A stretch of 64,000 nt of DNA. Origin: JAEVZK01 sp038202925 (GTDB taxonomy: Bacteria; Armatimonadota; Fimbriimonadia; Fimbriimonadales; Fimbriimonadaceae). The position numbers and the translations under genes were made by a program. Shown piece by piece: positions 8,253 to 17,240 of this stretch (position 1 is its first letter; every line of letters begins with the position of its first letter). Location: the NCBI GenBank assembly GCA_038202925.1, contig JBBREM010000001.1:1-64000 (forward strand). Reading direction: 5' to 3'. A model generated the notes under the pieces. The model did not search any database. It worked only from the letters and a program-made list of their open reading frames with translations, and had not been told where the DNA came from.

Positions 8253-9485
8253 CTATCCAAAAACAGGGACGTGCTGGAACTTCTCTCCTAGGACAAGCTC
8301 CGAGTCGCCGCCCATCCACTGATCGAGCGTCGCCGAGTACACCTGGCGGAAGTCGGTGCTGAACGGCACGTCGCCGTTGATGAGGTTCTGCAGGTCCGGG
8401 TTCGCTCCGTAGAAGCCTCCCTTTACGGGCTTGCCGATGAGGAACATGGAGTTGGCAGCGCCGTGGTCGGTGCCTTGGCTTGCGTTCTCCTGGACCCGGC
8501 GTCCGAACTCTGAGAACACGAGAACGACGACCTTATCGGCCTTGCCAACGGCTTCCATCTCGGCCTGAAAGGCGCTGATCGCGTTTGCAAAGTTGCCGAG
8601 CAACTTGGCCTGGGTGTCCGCTTGACGGGCGTGGGTGTCAAAGCCCCCGGCGCTAAAGTAAACAACCCTGGTCTTAGGCGACGTGGCGATCAGTTGGGCG
8701 ATCTGCTTGAAACCGTTACCGAACGGATCATTGCCGTAGGTCTGCTTCGGCGTGTAGGTTTTAAGCTGCTTGCTCAGAATATCCATCGCATCGAGGGCCG
8801 CCTTGCTCGCCTGCTGGACGACTCGCGTGTTCGAGCCGGCCGGCGCGTCCATGCCTTGAATGTCGCGCAGCATTTGCTCCGAGGCGGGGTCGCCGATCAG
8901 GTTCTGGACGTCGGTAAGCGAGGCAAAGCAAGGGATGCTCGCGTTCTTTGCCGATAGAGCGAGCGGCTTCTCAGTCGAAAGGCCGAGGGCGATAACCGGG
9001 TTCATCGGGCCGACGCTGAGCTGATTGTCAAAGTGCCGGCCGATCCAGCCGTTGTGCAGCTTTGAATCGGGGCTGGCGGACTGCCAAATCTCCATGCTCT
9101 TGAAGTGGGAGCGGTTGGGCTGGGGATAGCCGACACTCTGGACGACGGCAACCTTGCCCTGCTTATACAGCTCGGCAAGCGGGGCCATCGACGGGTGGAA
9201 GCCCATCTGCTCGTTCAAATGAACGACGTCTTTGTCCGCAATACCGAGTGTGGGCCGATAGGTGTAATAAAGCTTGTTGGCGTAGGGGATGACGGTGTTG
9301 AGGCCATCGTTGCCGCCGCTCCATTGGCAGACGACGAGGACGGTGTCGCTGGCGGGCTTGCCGCCCCTTGCGACTCGAAGCATATCGGCTTGGGCGATGG
9401 TGGATAACCACCTTGGCGCCATGAGGCCGATCGCAATCACTCCACCCCGCTTGACAAGATCCCTTCGGCTAATCAGATCACTCAT
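8253..9485 (-). CDS. DUF1501 family protein with Tat signal
   Basis: 410 residues. The N-terminus has a twin-arginine signal (ISRRDLVKRGGVIAIGLMAP), so the protein is exported folded. The body carries DUF1501 hallmarks: VVCQWSGGNDGLNTVIPYAN near residue 52, NRSHFKSMEIWQSA near residue 122, FSAGGFDTHARQAD near residue 278, and SEFGRRVQENASQGTDHGAA near residue 327. DUF1501 belongs to the alkaline-phosphatase/sulfatase-like superfamily and is usually paired with a DUF1800 gene, which is not adjacent here. The enzymatic activity of the family is not established. Start at 9485 is fixed by the RR signal. Confidence 0.88.
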   Translation of the reverse strand: MSDLISRRDLVKRGGVIAIGLMAPRWLSTIAQADMLRVARGGKPASDTVLVVCQWSGGNDGLNTVIPYANKLYYTYRPTLGIADKDVVHLNEQMGFHPSMAPLAELYKQGKVAVVQSVGYPQPNRSHFKSMEIWQSASPDSKLHNGWIGRHFDNQLSVGPMNPVIALGLSTEKPLALSAKNASIPCFASLTDVQNLIGDPASEQMLRDIQGMDAPAGSNTRVVQQASKAALDAMDILSKQLKTYTPKQTYGNDPFGNGFKQIAQLIATSPKTRVVYFSAGGFDTHARQADTQAKLLGNFANAISAFQAEMEAVGKADKVVVLVFSEFGRRVQENASQGTDHGAANSMFLIGKPVKGGFYGANPDLQNLINGDVPFSTDFRQVYSATLDQWMGGDSELVLGEKFQHVPVFG

Positions 9486-9640
9486 GTTTCGCTATCCTCG
9501 TTCCCCACTAGTATCAGGCGTTTCACCTTGCGATGCCAACCGGTCCTAGCGATTCTTGCCCGGATAAACGAATATCTCTCGTCGTGGTTCAGTGGCTTTT
9601 GTCCAGCACACGATGCTGCGTCAATCGGTAATCTCGATGC

Positions 9641-10057
9641 GTGAAGCCGCCGAAGCCGATTTATTCGTTCCTTGCGGCGGCAATTTTGGCGGCCATCACC
9701 CTTGTTACCTTCGCGGTTTTTCAGGATTACGGGCCCCAGAGCGCGATCCGCCGATTTCATCGAGCTGTGCTGAGGAAGGATGGGGCCGAAGCCAACCAAC
9801 TCCTGGCGGGAGGGCTTAACTCGCCGGAGGGGCAGGCTCTCGTGAACTTCGTCGATGAGATTGCGCGGTCCAGCAACAGCTATGAGATCGTCGGGATGCG
9901 TCGAGACAGGGGGGCGGTAGTTGCCTCCGTCGAGTATCACATGCCCAATGGGATGGCGGCTTCACGAGTTTGGTATGTCCGAAAGCAAGGGGGCGAGTGG
10001 AAAATCGACGCCTTCAACACGCTCACCGGCATCCCGCGGCAACTCTTTGGAGGCTAA
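9641..10057 (+). CDS. Small membrane-anchored protein of unknown function
   Basis: 138 residues from a GTG at 9641. One N-terminal membrane helix (SFLAAAILAAITLVTFAVF) is followed by a soluble domain (SAIRRFHRAVLRKDGAEANQ... SRVWYVRKQGGEWKIDAF). The pattern of a helix, a small alpha/beta domain and a closing GGEWKIDAF strand is that of DUF4878/NTF2-like lipoprotein domains, which I infer only from shape. The next gene has the same architecture, so the two are probably a tandem paralogous pair with a related role in the envelope. No Shine-Dalgarno is obvious. Confidence 0.6.
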   Translation: MKPPKPIYSFLAAAILAAITLVTFAVFQDYGPQSAIRRFHRAVLRKDGAEANQLLAGGLNSPEGQALVNFVDEIARSSNSYEIVGMRRDRGAVVASVEYHMPNGMAASRVWYVRKQGGEWKIDAFNTLTGIPRQLFGG

Positions 10058-10088
10058 CCGTGTTACTGAGGTTTAATAGGTTCGCCAT

Positions 10089-10535
10089 ATGACTCGCTCA
10101 ACTCGTCGTTCCGGACGCACCTCGTTCGTGCTCATTGCCGGTGCCGCCGCGCTCGGCCTGGTCCTGCTGCTGTTCTTTTATGTGGGCGACTCGCCCGCGG
10201 GCGCGGCGAGCCACTTCATGACCGCCTTAGCAAAAGCGGATGCCGGCGAGTTGGCAAAATACGCGGTTCATGGCAGCAAGACCGAGCCCGAGATGAAGAA
10301 AGAGTGGGAGGACACGCTCAAATACAGCAAATATCTTCTCCTTCAATGGAAGGTAACGGACTCTCAAACCCAGGGCGAAAACCAGGCAACAGTGCGCCTC
10401 GACTACGCGAAATCGTCTTCGGTAAGCGAAACGAATACCGAGCACTACGAACTTCAGCTCCAAAAGGTGAACGGCAAGTGGAAGGTCGACGTGTCGCAGA
10501 TCCCTCGCGACATGTATCCATTCCTGCCTCAGTAG
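10089..10535 (+). CDS. Small membrane-anchored protein of unknown function
   Basis: 148 residues. A short basic N-terminus precedes one membrane helix (FVLIAGAAALGLVLLLFFYV, residues 14-33). The domain that follows starts GAASHFMTALAKADAGELAKY and ends in the strand QKVNGKWKVDVSQIP. Architecture and the closing NGKWKVD strand match the preceding gene, suggesting an NTF2/DUF4878-like fold shared by both. It ends 6 bp before waaA and probably is cotranscribed with it. I see no catalytic motif. Confidence 0.62.
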   Translation: MTRSTRRSGRTSFVLIAGAAALGLVLLLFFYVGDSPAGAASHFMTALAKADAGELAKYAVHGSKTEPEMKKEWEDTLKYSKYLLLQWKVTDSQTQGENQATVRLDYAKSSSVSETNTEHYELQLQKVNGKWKVDVSQIPRDMYPFLPQ

Positions 10536-10541
10536 GCAGGC

Positions 10542-11789
10542 ATGTATCTCCTCTACAACCTCCTCATCACGGTGCTGTCCCCGCTTTGGCTGCCGTGGAT
10601 GTGGCTGCGCAGCCGCGCGAGGAAGGAGCAGCCGAACTGGCAGGAGCGCATGGGGAATTACTCCTTCGAGCGCCTTCGCGAGGGGCGGCGGATATGGATT
10701 CACGCGGTTTCGGTAGGCGAGGTCGTGGCGGCAATGCCGCTGCTTTCGGCGCTACGCCGGTTGCTTCCTGCGGATGAGATCGTGCTCTCGGTGACGACTA
10801 GCTCCGGCCACCAGACCGCGCGAGAAAAGGCGACCGGCCTCTACGACCACCTCGTCTACTTCCCGATCGACTTCGCCCGCTTTCAGCTTGGCGCGATGCA
10901 ACGGGTTCAGCCCGCAGTGGTGGCGGTAATGGAAACCGAGCTGTGGATGAACTTCCTGTGGGCGGCGAAGGTATTTGATGCCCGGACCCTGCTGGTGAAC
11001 GGACGCATCTCCGATCGGTCATTTCGTCGGTCTCGCTGGGTTCGGTTTTTCTACCGGTCGCTGCTATCGCGGATGGATCGCTGTCTCATGCAGAGCTCGG
11101 TCGACTCCGAGCGTATTCTCGCGTTGGGGGCTCGCTCTGCGGAAGTGCTGGGGAACGTCAAGTTCGACCAAGCGGCCTCGGTTTCAGGCGACGGGGCGGA
11201 ATGGCGGGCGAAGCTTGGGCTTGGCGACTTGCCGGTGGTGGTGGTGGGATCGACGCGCGGCGAGATGGAAGAAGATTTCGTTCTTGCCGCACTTCACGAG
11301 TTCTCGGATGTACAGATCATCCACGCGCCGCGCCATGTGGAACGAGCGAACGCGCTCGCTGATAAGGCACGGCCGCATTTCACATCCGTGGGCTTCCGGT
11401 CCAAAGGTGAGACTGCGCGCTACCTTATCCTGGACACCTATGGCGAGCTCGACAAGGTGTATGCGGTGGCCGATGTGGTGGTGATTGGCGGCGGGTTTGA
11501 CAAGCTAGGCGGACAGAACATCATCCAGCCGCTGGCTCATGGAAAGCCGGTGCTGCATGGGCCGCACATGCATAACTTTCGCGACGTTGCGGCGGCGTCG
11601 GTGGCGTGCGGAGCCTCTGTAATCTGCTCTACGCCCCATGAGCTTCGGGACCAACTGAGCAAGTTGCTGGCGGACGCGCCGGCGCGGGACGCCATGGGTC
11701 GGGCCGCCCGCGAGCTGGTTGATCGCAACCTGGGGGCAAGCGAGCGCTATGCGCGCGCCATCGCGGAGGAAGCGTCTCGCTTACAATGA
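10542..11789 (+). CDS. waaA: 3-deoxy-D-manno-octulosonic acid (KDO) transferase
   Basis: 415 residues, GT30 family. It transfers KDO from CMP-KDO to lipid A precursor at the inner membrane, the first step of LPS core assembly. The N-terminal membrane anchor (LYNLLITVLSPLWLPWMWLR) is followed by QERMG (residues 34-38), the region of the family's catalytic Glu. Further motifs are WIHAVSVGEV near residue 52, VAVMETELWMNFL near residue 127, and GNVKFDQA near residue 205. The C-terminal nucleotide-binding domain has VVVIGGGFDKLGGQNIIQPL and GPHMHNFRDV. The length is normal. Its presence implies a diderm envelope with lipid A. The start follows a short purine-rich stretch 6 bp after the previous stop. 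Confidence 0.92.
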   Translation: MYLLYNLLITVLSPLWLPWMWLRSRARKEQPNWQERMGNYSFERLREGRRIWIHAVSVGEVVAAMPLLSALRRLLPADEIVLSVTTSSGHQTAREKATGLYDHLVYFPIDFARFQLGAMQRVQPAVVAVMETELWMNFLWAAKVFDARTLLVNGRISDRSFRRSRWVRFFYRSLLSRMDRCLMQSSVDSERILALGARSAEVLGNVKFDQAASVSGDGAEWRAKLGLGDLPVVVVGSTRGEMEEDFVLAALHEFSDVQIIHAPRHVERANALADKARPHFTSVGFRSKGETARYLILDTYGELDKVYAVADVVVIGGGFDKLGGQNIIQPLAHGKPVLHGPHMHNFRDVAAASVACGASVICSTPHELRDQLSKLLADAPARDAMGRAARELVDRNLGASERYARAIAEEASRLQ

Positions 11790-11793
11790 AGCC

Positions 11794-12958
11794 ATGCGAC
11801 GCGGACCGGCACCTTCATCCGCTCGCATCCGGCATCTGATCTTTCTCGCCCACATTTGGGCGATCTCGCCGTTCGCATTCGTTTGGCTCAACGATCCCAA
11901 TGTCGCGCGTCAGCTAGCGCCTCAGAACATGGGCAATATGCGGCTGTTTACATTCGGCATCATCGCCTACTTCGCTATCCGCACGCTGCTCGGCTTTCGC
12001 GATCCTCCTTGGCTGAAGTGGGAATATCTGTATCCCCCGATCGACGTGCTGCTGGTGACGATGATGCTGTATATCGGCGATCGCGATCCGCTGGGCAACA
12101 TCACGATCATGTACTTCCTCCCGATCGCGGAGGCGGCGGGGACTTTGAACGTGGTTTTCGCTGGCTGCATCGGGGCGGCGTGTATCGCGGGCAGCATGAT
12201 CGGCTCCGTCGATTCCAGCGCCCTGCACCTGATTAGCAGCCGGGAGAAGCCGTACAACGTGACGTTTCGGTTTACTTTCCTGCTTTTGATGGCGTCGCTC
12301 TTCACCTTTCTCGCTCGGCGGGCAGCGGAGTATCGGGCGGAGCTGGAGGTGGCGGCGGACCGGAATCAGCTTGCGCTCGACATGCATGATGGCGTGCAGG
12401 CGCAACTCATTACGGCGGCGGCGCAGATGGAACTGGTGCAGCATCTGGCCGCCAAAGAGCCCGCGAAGGCGGCGGAGGTCGCCCAGGAGAGCCGCGGGAC
12501 GCTTCGCAAGGCGGCGGACGAGCTAAGGTTCTTGGTTCAGCGGGCTGCGCACCCCGGCGCTCGGCGAAGGATTCATGCCCGCTTTGCGGCAGTACGCGCA
12601 CAACTTCTGCACGCGCTTCGAGCTGGAGTTAGCCTTTGAAAGCGAGGGCCAACCACGTTCATTGGACGCAGAGACCGAGAACGCCGTGTTCCGCGTCGCG
12701 CAGGAGGCGCTGACGAATATCGCCAAGCATGCTCGGCATCGCGAGTCGAGGTGTGCATTTGCTTCGAGCGTGATACGCTGGAGATGCGGATCAGGGACGA
12801 CGGATGCCGGCCTGTCGGCTGCGCCGGGGGACGACTCGGTAGGACTCGCGAGCATGAGAAAACGAGTGGAAGATATTGGCGGACGATTCTCGATGTCCGG
12901 AGGCGTAGGGACGACGCTGTCGATCGTGGTGCCCACTGGCCGGAGGAAGCGTGCCTAG
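11794..12958 (+). pseudogene. NarL-type sensor histidine kinase, broken by frameshifts
   Basis: From the ATG at 11794 the frame encodes about five membrane helices, then the HisKA_3 dimerisation helix with the phospho-acceptor His (LALDMHDGVQAQLITAAAQ). Coding similarity then jumps frames. Near 12540 it moves to the next frame (LRTPALGEGFMPALRQYA, then the N-box-like EALTNIAKHARHR). Near 12745 it returns (CICFERDTLEMRIRDDG). Near 12810 it shifts again (DDSVGLASMRKRVEDIGG to the stop at 12958). Three or so indels in about 270 bp destroy a single reading frame. Either the gene is decaying or this stretch has consensus errors. It precedes a NarL-type regulator whose start is also damaged. Confidence 0.75.
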
Positions 12959-13027
12959 GGTTAGGTCTGCGCTTCTTCAAGAAGCCTCTCTGCCGCTTAG
13001 AGACCCGCTCCTGGGCACGCGACACGA

Positions 13028-13672
13028 GTTCTGCTTGCGGAAGATGATGCGCTGTTGCGGGGCACGTTGGGGCAATTGCTTCAAATGGATGGTGGGCTTG
13101 AGCTGGTGTCGGCAGTGCCGAATGGCGAACGGGCGGTGGCCGAGGCTCACGTTCTGCGCCCAAACGTGATCCTCATGGATATCGAGATGCCGAGGATGGA
13201 TGGCATCGAGGCGACGCGCGAGATACGGGAGAAGCTGCCCGCGACGCAGGTCGTCATCCTCACCAAGTTCGGAGACGACGAGAAGGTATTCGCCGCGATC
13301 AAGGCAGGAGCGGTCGGTTACTTGCTGAAAGACGCGGGGCTCGATGAGATCAAGCGCGCCGTTCACGCCGCGCGCAACGGCGAGGGCGTGTTGAGCCCGG
13401 TGCTCGTCGCGAAGGCCTTGGCGGAGTTCAACCGGCTAACCCAAGTCGCGGTGAAGAATCGGGCGCTGTTTGCCGAGCTCAGTCGGCGCGAGGTCGAGGT
13501 GCTGGAGCTGCTCGCGACGGGGATGAAGAACGCGGTGACCGCGGACAAGCTTTGCCTCAGCGAACAGACGGTGAAAACGCACGTGGGCTCGATTCTGCGC
13601 AAGCTGCATGTGAATGATCGAACGGAACCGGCGCTGGTGGCACAAAAGCATGGAATCAGGGTCCCAGAATAG
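13028..13672 (+). CDS. NarL/FixJ-type response regulator, start codon missing
   Basis: The receiver domain begins VLLAEDDALLRGTLGQLL at 13028 and contains the phospho-acceptor Asp in VILMDIEMPRMDG and the conserved Lys in GYLLKDAG. The C-terminal LuxR-type helix-turn-helix is intact (LSRREVEVLELLATGMKN... SEQTVKTHVGSILRKLHV). The acidic-pocket residues AEDD lie upstream of the first usable start in this frame (TTG at 13055). The frame runs back to a TAG at about 12993 without an ATG or GTG, so the 5' end seems mutated. It would be the partner of the broken kinase just upstream. A working protein is doubtful unless the start is unusual. Confidence 0.7.
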   Translation, partial: VLLAEDDALLRGTLGQLLQMDGGLELVSAVPNGERAVAEAHVLRPNVILMDIEMPRMDGIEATREIREKLPATQVVILTKFGDDEKVFAAIKAGAVGYLLKDAGLDEIKRAVHAARNGEGVLSPVLVAKALAEFNRLTQVAVKNRALFAELSRREVEVLELLATGMKNAVTADKLCLSEQTVKTHVGSILRKLHVNDRTEPALVAQKHGIRVPE

Positions 13673-13745
13673 TAGTTCCTCGACGCCATGTCTTTTGCGA
13701 CCAACGGCCGATGGCAAGAGAGAAAACCTGGCTTAGGATAACAGC

Positions 13746-13931
13746 ATGGATATGCAAAGCATGTCGGCGGCGTTGACTCTAGTGGTGGGCGTATTCGCGC
13801 TGATCGGCATCGCGAACCTGGTGGACTACAAGTTTCGGGTGATGGCGGCAAACAAGGCGCGGACGGCGGAAGAAGAGCGCATGCGGAGGTGGGACCTGCC
13901 TCCCACTACCCCGATGAATTTCGACGTATAG
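13746..13931 (+). CDS. Small single-pass membrane protein
   Basis: 61 residues. One helix (ALTLVVGVFALIGIANLVDY, residues 9-28) is followed by a charged tail (ANKARTAEEERMRRWD). A purine-rich Shine-Dalgarno (taggata) lies 7 bp before the ATG. I do not recognise a family. Codon use and spacing look real, but the size leaves doubt. Confidence 0.5.
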   Translation: MDMQSMSAALTLVVGVFALIGIANLVDYKFRVMAANKARTAEEERMRRWDLPPTTPMNFDV

Positions 13932-13971
13932 CTCAACCGCAGGCGGCGCGGGTCCGTAATACAATTCACCT

Positions 13972-14808
13972 ATGCGCACGCCCCGAAGTCGCGACCTTAG
14001 CCACCTGCGCGCATATCTCCAAGAGCAGCGACATCCGCTTGCCAGTCGCGCGCTTCCGGCGGGTCTCCTTGGCCCGGCAATCCTTATCGGTACGATTTTC
14101 TTAGCGGTGTGGTCGGTCGAGTTCATTCCGGGCTGGCTCGCCTTCCTGGCCTTTCCCTTTTGCCTTGGCATCGGGATGAGTGTTCTGTTTTCCGTGAGCA
14201 GCGCCCTTCAAAAGCCACGGAACGAGGAAGAAGCCCGCCGAGTTCGCAATTTCGAGATAGCTCAATCGATGAGCCATGCCTTGCAGCGCAAGCAGCTGCA
14301 TCCCCTCGCGAGGAGGCTGCTCGAAGGGTGCGCTCATCATCGTTACCGGATCGTGCAGGCGGTGCTGACTCCTGGTTGGGAATCGACGTACTGGCGGGGC
14401 GTCCGTAACCAGGCGGTCGAAGCCGCCGACGAAGGCATGGAGCAGGCGCTTGAGATTTGCTCGCGGTTTGCCGGTCCGCAATTCAGCCGGTCGGGCGCGT
14501 GGAAGGCGTTCGCTACCGATGTGGCTGAAGGGCAGCTTGGCGGCGCTTTGAAGCGGCTGCAGAAGATGCTGGAGGCGGACCACCCTGGCGATACCATCGA
14601 CCGGCGGGACCTGCCGCCGGAGCTTTGGCCAGTTTACGAGATCGCGTTGAAGCTGCAGCGGCTGGCCCCCGAGATGGACAAGGCCGCGCAGGATGTTTCG
14701 TCTGTCCACCATGGCGAGGCGAGCCGGCTGGACCAGGTGCTGTCCGATCTCTCAGCGATGCGGCAGGCAGAGCAGGAATTGGAGTCGGAGCGCTTGCACC
14801 AGTATTAA
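13972..14808 (+). CDS. Membrane-associated protein of unknown function
   Basis: 278 residues. After about 25 polar residues come two membrane helices (LPAGLLGPAILIGTIFLAVW and the stretch LAFLAFPFCLGIGMSVLFSV, residues 28-80). A long, largely helical cytoplasmic domain follows (EEEARRVRNFEIAQSMSHAL... VLSDLSAMRQAEQELESERL), ending in a predicted coiled coil. No enzyme motif is visible and I do not recognise the family. It stands alone between the small membrane gene and a repeat element. Confidence 0.6.
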   Translation: MRTPRSRDLSHLRAYLQEQRHPLASRALPAGLLGPAILIGTIFLAVWSVEFIPGWLAFLAFPFCLGIGMSVLFSVSSALQKPRNEEEARRVRNFEIAQSMSHALQRKQLHPLARRLLEGCAHHRYRIVQAVLTPGWESTYWRGVRNQAVEAADEGMEQALEICSRFAGPQFSRSGAWKAFATDVAEGQLGGALKRLQKMLEADHPGDTIDRRDLPPELWPVYEIALKLQRLAPEMDKAAQDVSSVHHGEASRLDQVLSDLSAMRQAEQELESERLHQY

Positions 14809-14860
14809 TCGCGATTCCGGCCTACTGAAGTCCGCGCTCCTGTTATGCCGCCCTGTTGCG

Positions 14861-14908
14861 GCGGTCCTTCGACTCGCCCGCTGGGAGCGGCCTTGCTCAG
14901 GATGACGG
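14861..14908. repeat. Dispersed element family A, long form
   Basis: ggtccttcgactcgcccgct followed by gggagcggccttgctcagga and tgacgg. It is related to the forms at 17853 (opposite orientation) and 51398. It lies between a forward gene end and a reverse gene end. Confidence 0.65.
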
Positions 14909-14913
14909 CCATG

Positions 14914-15288
14914 TCAGTTACCGCCGCCCGTTCCGCCCGTATCGCCGCCGGTTGTCGTGGGAGGGGCGACTGGGTCGGTTACCGGGGCGGTCGCGTCCAC
15001 GACTGGCTTGGGCTTGCGCTTACGATGAGGGCGTACCGAGTGGTTCGGCCGGCCGGCCAGCGAGCCGACCTGAACCTCGACGTCCGGCGAGGGGTACTGG
15101 GTGCTCATTGCGGTGGTGCCCGTATGGGTCTGGGTCGGGCCCGGTTGGGCGGTAGGCTGCTCATGCTGCAAGCCCGGAATCTTCAGCTTGCTGCCAATCC
15201 GGGGGGCGATCAAGAAGTAGCCAATCGCAGCGAGAATGGCGGGCACGATCAGCCATTTGAGAACCACAAGCCCGGGCGAGCGCGCCAT
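14914..15288 (-). CDS. Membrane-anchored proline/threonine-rich protein
   Basis: 124 residues from an ATG at 15288. One helix (LVVLKWLIVPAILAAIGYFL) is followed by a low-complexity tail rich in Pro, Thr and Gln (PTAQPGPTQTHTGTT). A basic patch (RPHRKRKPKPVV) and a Thr/Gly-rich end (PPTTTGGDTGGTGGG) close the protein. This is a surface-exposed stalk or linker composition with no globular domain. A longer frame from 15453 would run antisense into the DUF5107 gene and is rejected. The collagen-like protein at 58944 has a similar plan: anchor plus low-complexity tail. Confidence 0.55.
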   Translation of the reverse strand: MARSPGLVVLKWLIVPAILAAIGYFLIAPRIGSKLKIPGLQHEQPTAQPGPTQTHTGTTAMSTQYPSPDVEVQVGSLAGRPNHSVRPHRKRKPKPVVDATAPVTDPVAPPTTTGGDTGGTGGGN

Positions 15289-15321
15289 ATCGATATTATG
15301 ACGCGCGGGTAACCTGACCTG

Positions 15322-16935
15322 GTGCCGTCCCAGGTGTACGAAGAGGCTCTCGAACTTGAAATCGGCCTCCTGGAGGCCTTGGAGCCAACGCCCGGCAGCT
15401 ATCCCTATCCGGCTCTGCAGGTGACGGGGCGAGCCGAGAGCCGCGTGTTCCAATCGATCGTGCTCGAGAACGCCTACCTGAGGGCGACATTCATTCCGGC
15501 GCTCGGCGGACGGTTGCTATCGCTGTTCGACAAGCGAAGCGCGGCCGAGAAGCTGCACACCGGCCCCCTGATTTCGGCGAGCGGCGGACGGCGAGGCGCT
15601 TACGTCGAGGCCGGCACTGAAGTGCAGATCAGCGGCGAGCGGCGGGTCACCAGCCTAGGTGCGGTGCTCGCGGCGGCGATCGAGCCGGAGGACGATGAGG
15701 CTCCGGCTGCCCTATGGCTTTCGGAAGCAAGCTGCGGAGGCGGACTGAGCTGGCATCTGCGAATTGAGCTACCGGCGAACGCGGCGCAGCTCAGACTTCA
15801 AGGGCGAGTCTTCAACCGCACTTTTTCGAGCGTGCCTTATAACGGCGGGCTCATCGCTCCTGGGTTCAGCCCAATCGGTGCGGCGGCGGTCAAGGGTGGC
15901 CTGGTTATTGAGAGCAAGCTTTCGGCGGTAGGCGGCGCGCTGTGCCGTTTCCCCTCGGCAGTGTCGCTCGCGCCGCGCCAGACCGATGCCTGGGAGGCCG
16001 CCATCGGGGTATTCGGCCTGGATGCGCCGGACGGGGCCTCTGCGGAGGTCGCGCTCGCGGTCGGTGCCTCGACGCTGGCACTTCATTCAAGCCGGGCGCG
16101 GCCCCGACATAAGCTGTTCCTTCTCACAGGCGGAGGGCAGACGGTGGAGACGACTGTCGATCTCGTCCCGGAGCAGGTGTTGGAAGTGCCCCTTGGCGAG
16201 CTGCGGCCGGAGGCGATCGTACTGCGCGACGCAGATGGCGTTGACGTGCTTCGCTGGCCCGTAGAAGTCCCAGCGATTGAGCCCGCGCCGTCCTCCCGAG
16301 AGGTTCAGGCGGCGGACAGCGACTATGGGGCGTTCGATCCCTCCACCCGCCACGGCGCACTTGTTTTGAGAGCGATGAATGATCATGGCGCGGCCGAATC
16401 TCATCTTGAACAGGCTCTCATGTACGACGCCGAGGATCACTTGGCGTGGTGGCTCAAAGCGGCGCTGAGCCGCGGGGAGGAAGACTCCCCCGAGTTGCTC
16501 AATGCGCACTTCCTCGCTCCCTTGGAACCGGCGCTGCGGGCTGAGAGCTTCCTTCGTCAGCCGCGTGAGCAGGGCCGGGAGCCGAATCCACTCCTTAAAC
16601 CCCTGGCGCAAACTCCGGATGCGTTTATCGAGGTGGCCGCGCTTCTGATCGAGGCCAACCTCGTGGAGGATGCAGCGCGTTGGATCGATGAGGCGCTTCG
16701 GCATGAGGACATGGCGATGCTTCGCTATCTGCTCGCCAGCGCGTATCTCATGGCCAGCCGAATGGAGGTCGACGCGGCCCAGCAAGTCGCGGCGGCGGCG
16801 AAGCTCGGCGTGCGACCCCCGTACCCTTATCGGGATGTCGAATGGACTGCTCTGCGGTCGCTGCATGAGCGATTTCCGGCAGACGCGACGCTCACGGGCT
16901 ACCTTGACTTGGCTACGAAATTTGACGCACAATGA
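15322..16935 (+). CDS. DUF5107 domain protein (mutarotase-like) with helical C-terminus
   Basis: 537 residues from a GTG at 15322. Residues 40-90 carry the DUF5107 signature (FQSIVLENAYLRATFIPALG, GGRLLSLFDKRSAAEKLH), a galactose-mutarotase-like sugar-binding beta sandwich. From about residue 340 the protein becomes alpha-helical with TPR-like pairs (HGAAESHLEQALMYDAEDHL, VEDAARWIDEALRHEDM). Full DUF5107 proteins are usually about 1000 residues, so this is a short version. A role in carbohydrate binding or processing is likely but the substrate is unknown. It ends 12 bp before tRNA-His. Confidence 0.75.
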   Translation: MPSQVYEEALELEIGLLEALEPTPGSYPYPALQVTGRAESRVFQSIVLENAYLRATFIPALGGRLLSLFDKRSAAEKLHTGPLISASGGRRGAYVEAGTEVQISGERRVTSLGAVLAAAIEPEDDEAPAALWLSEASCGGGLSWHLRIELPANAAQLRLQGRVFNRTFSSVPYNGGLIAPGFSPIGAAAVKGGLVIESKLSAVGGALCRFPSAVSLAPRQTDAWEAAIGVFGLDAPDGASAEVALAVGASTLALHSSRARPRHKLFLLTGGGQTVETTVDLVPEQVLEVPLGELRPEAIVLRDADGVDVLRWPVEVPAIEPAPSSREVQAADSDYGAFDPSTRHGALVLRAMNDHGAAESHLEQALMYDAEDHLAWWLKAALSRGEEDSPELLNAHFLAPLEPALRAESFLRQPREQGREPNPLLKPLAQTPDAFIEVAALLIEANLVEDAARWIDEALRHEDMAMLRYLLASAYLMASRMEVDAAQQVAAAAKLGVRPPYPYRDVEWTALRSLHERFPADATLTGYLDLATKFDAQ

Positions 16936-16947
16936 GCCTCCTCGAGC

Positions 16948-17024
16948 GGCGGATATAGCTCAGGGGTTAGAGCGCCTGACTGTGGCTCAGGAGGTCGTGG
17001 GTTCAAGACCCATTATCCGCCCCA
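16948..17024 (+). tRNA. tRNA-His (anticodon GTG)
   Basis: The full cloverleaf is visible. The acceptor gcggata pairs with tatccgc and the D arm is gctc...gagc. The anticodon stem cctga/tcagg carries loop ctGTGgc, and the T arm is gtggg-ttcaaga-cccat. The extra G at -1 (16948) pairs with C73, the hallmark of tRNA-His. CCA is encoded (17022-17024). Confidence 0.96.
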
Positions 17025-17240
17025 ATGCCTGTGGCTTGTACGGGGTCGAGAGGAAGGCCCGGCAGGATGCCGGCGCTCCCAGCTATCGCGATTTGTGCTG
17101 CGGGTCCCGGCAAATCTCCGAGCTTTGTGCCCTCTATGCCGGTTAAGGGGCGAAATCCTCGTATTTTTGCCCGCTTGTTCAGCGAACAACCTGTTGCTAA
17201 CCTACATCGTGATTCTCGGGCTCGCCACCGGAGATTTGAT

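Noticed and set aside
12951..13169. Separate small gene between kinase and regulator
   Set aside because: Its frame overlaps the regulator's receiver domain in the wrong frame; no similarity to any family.
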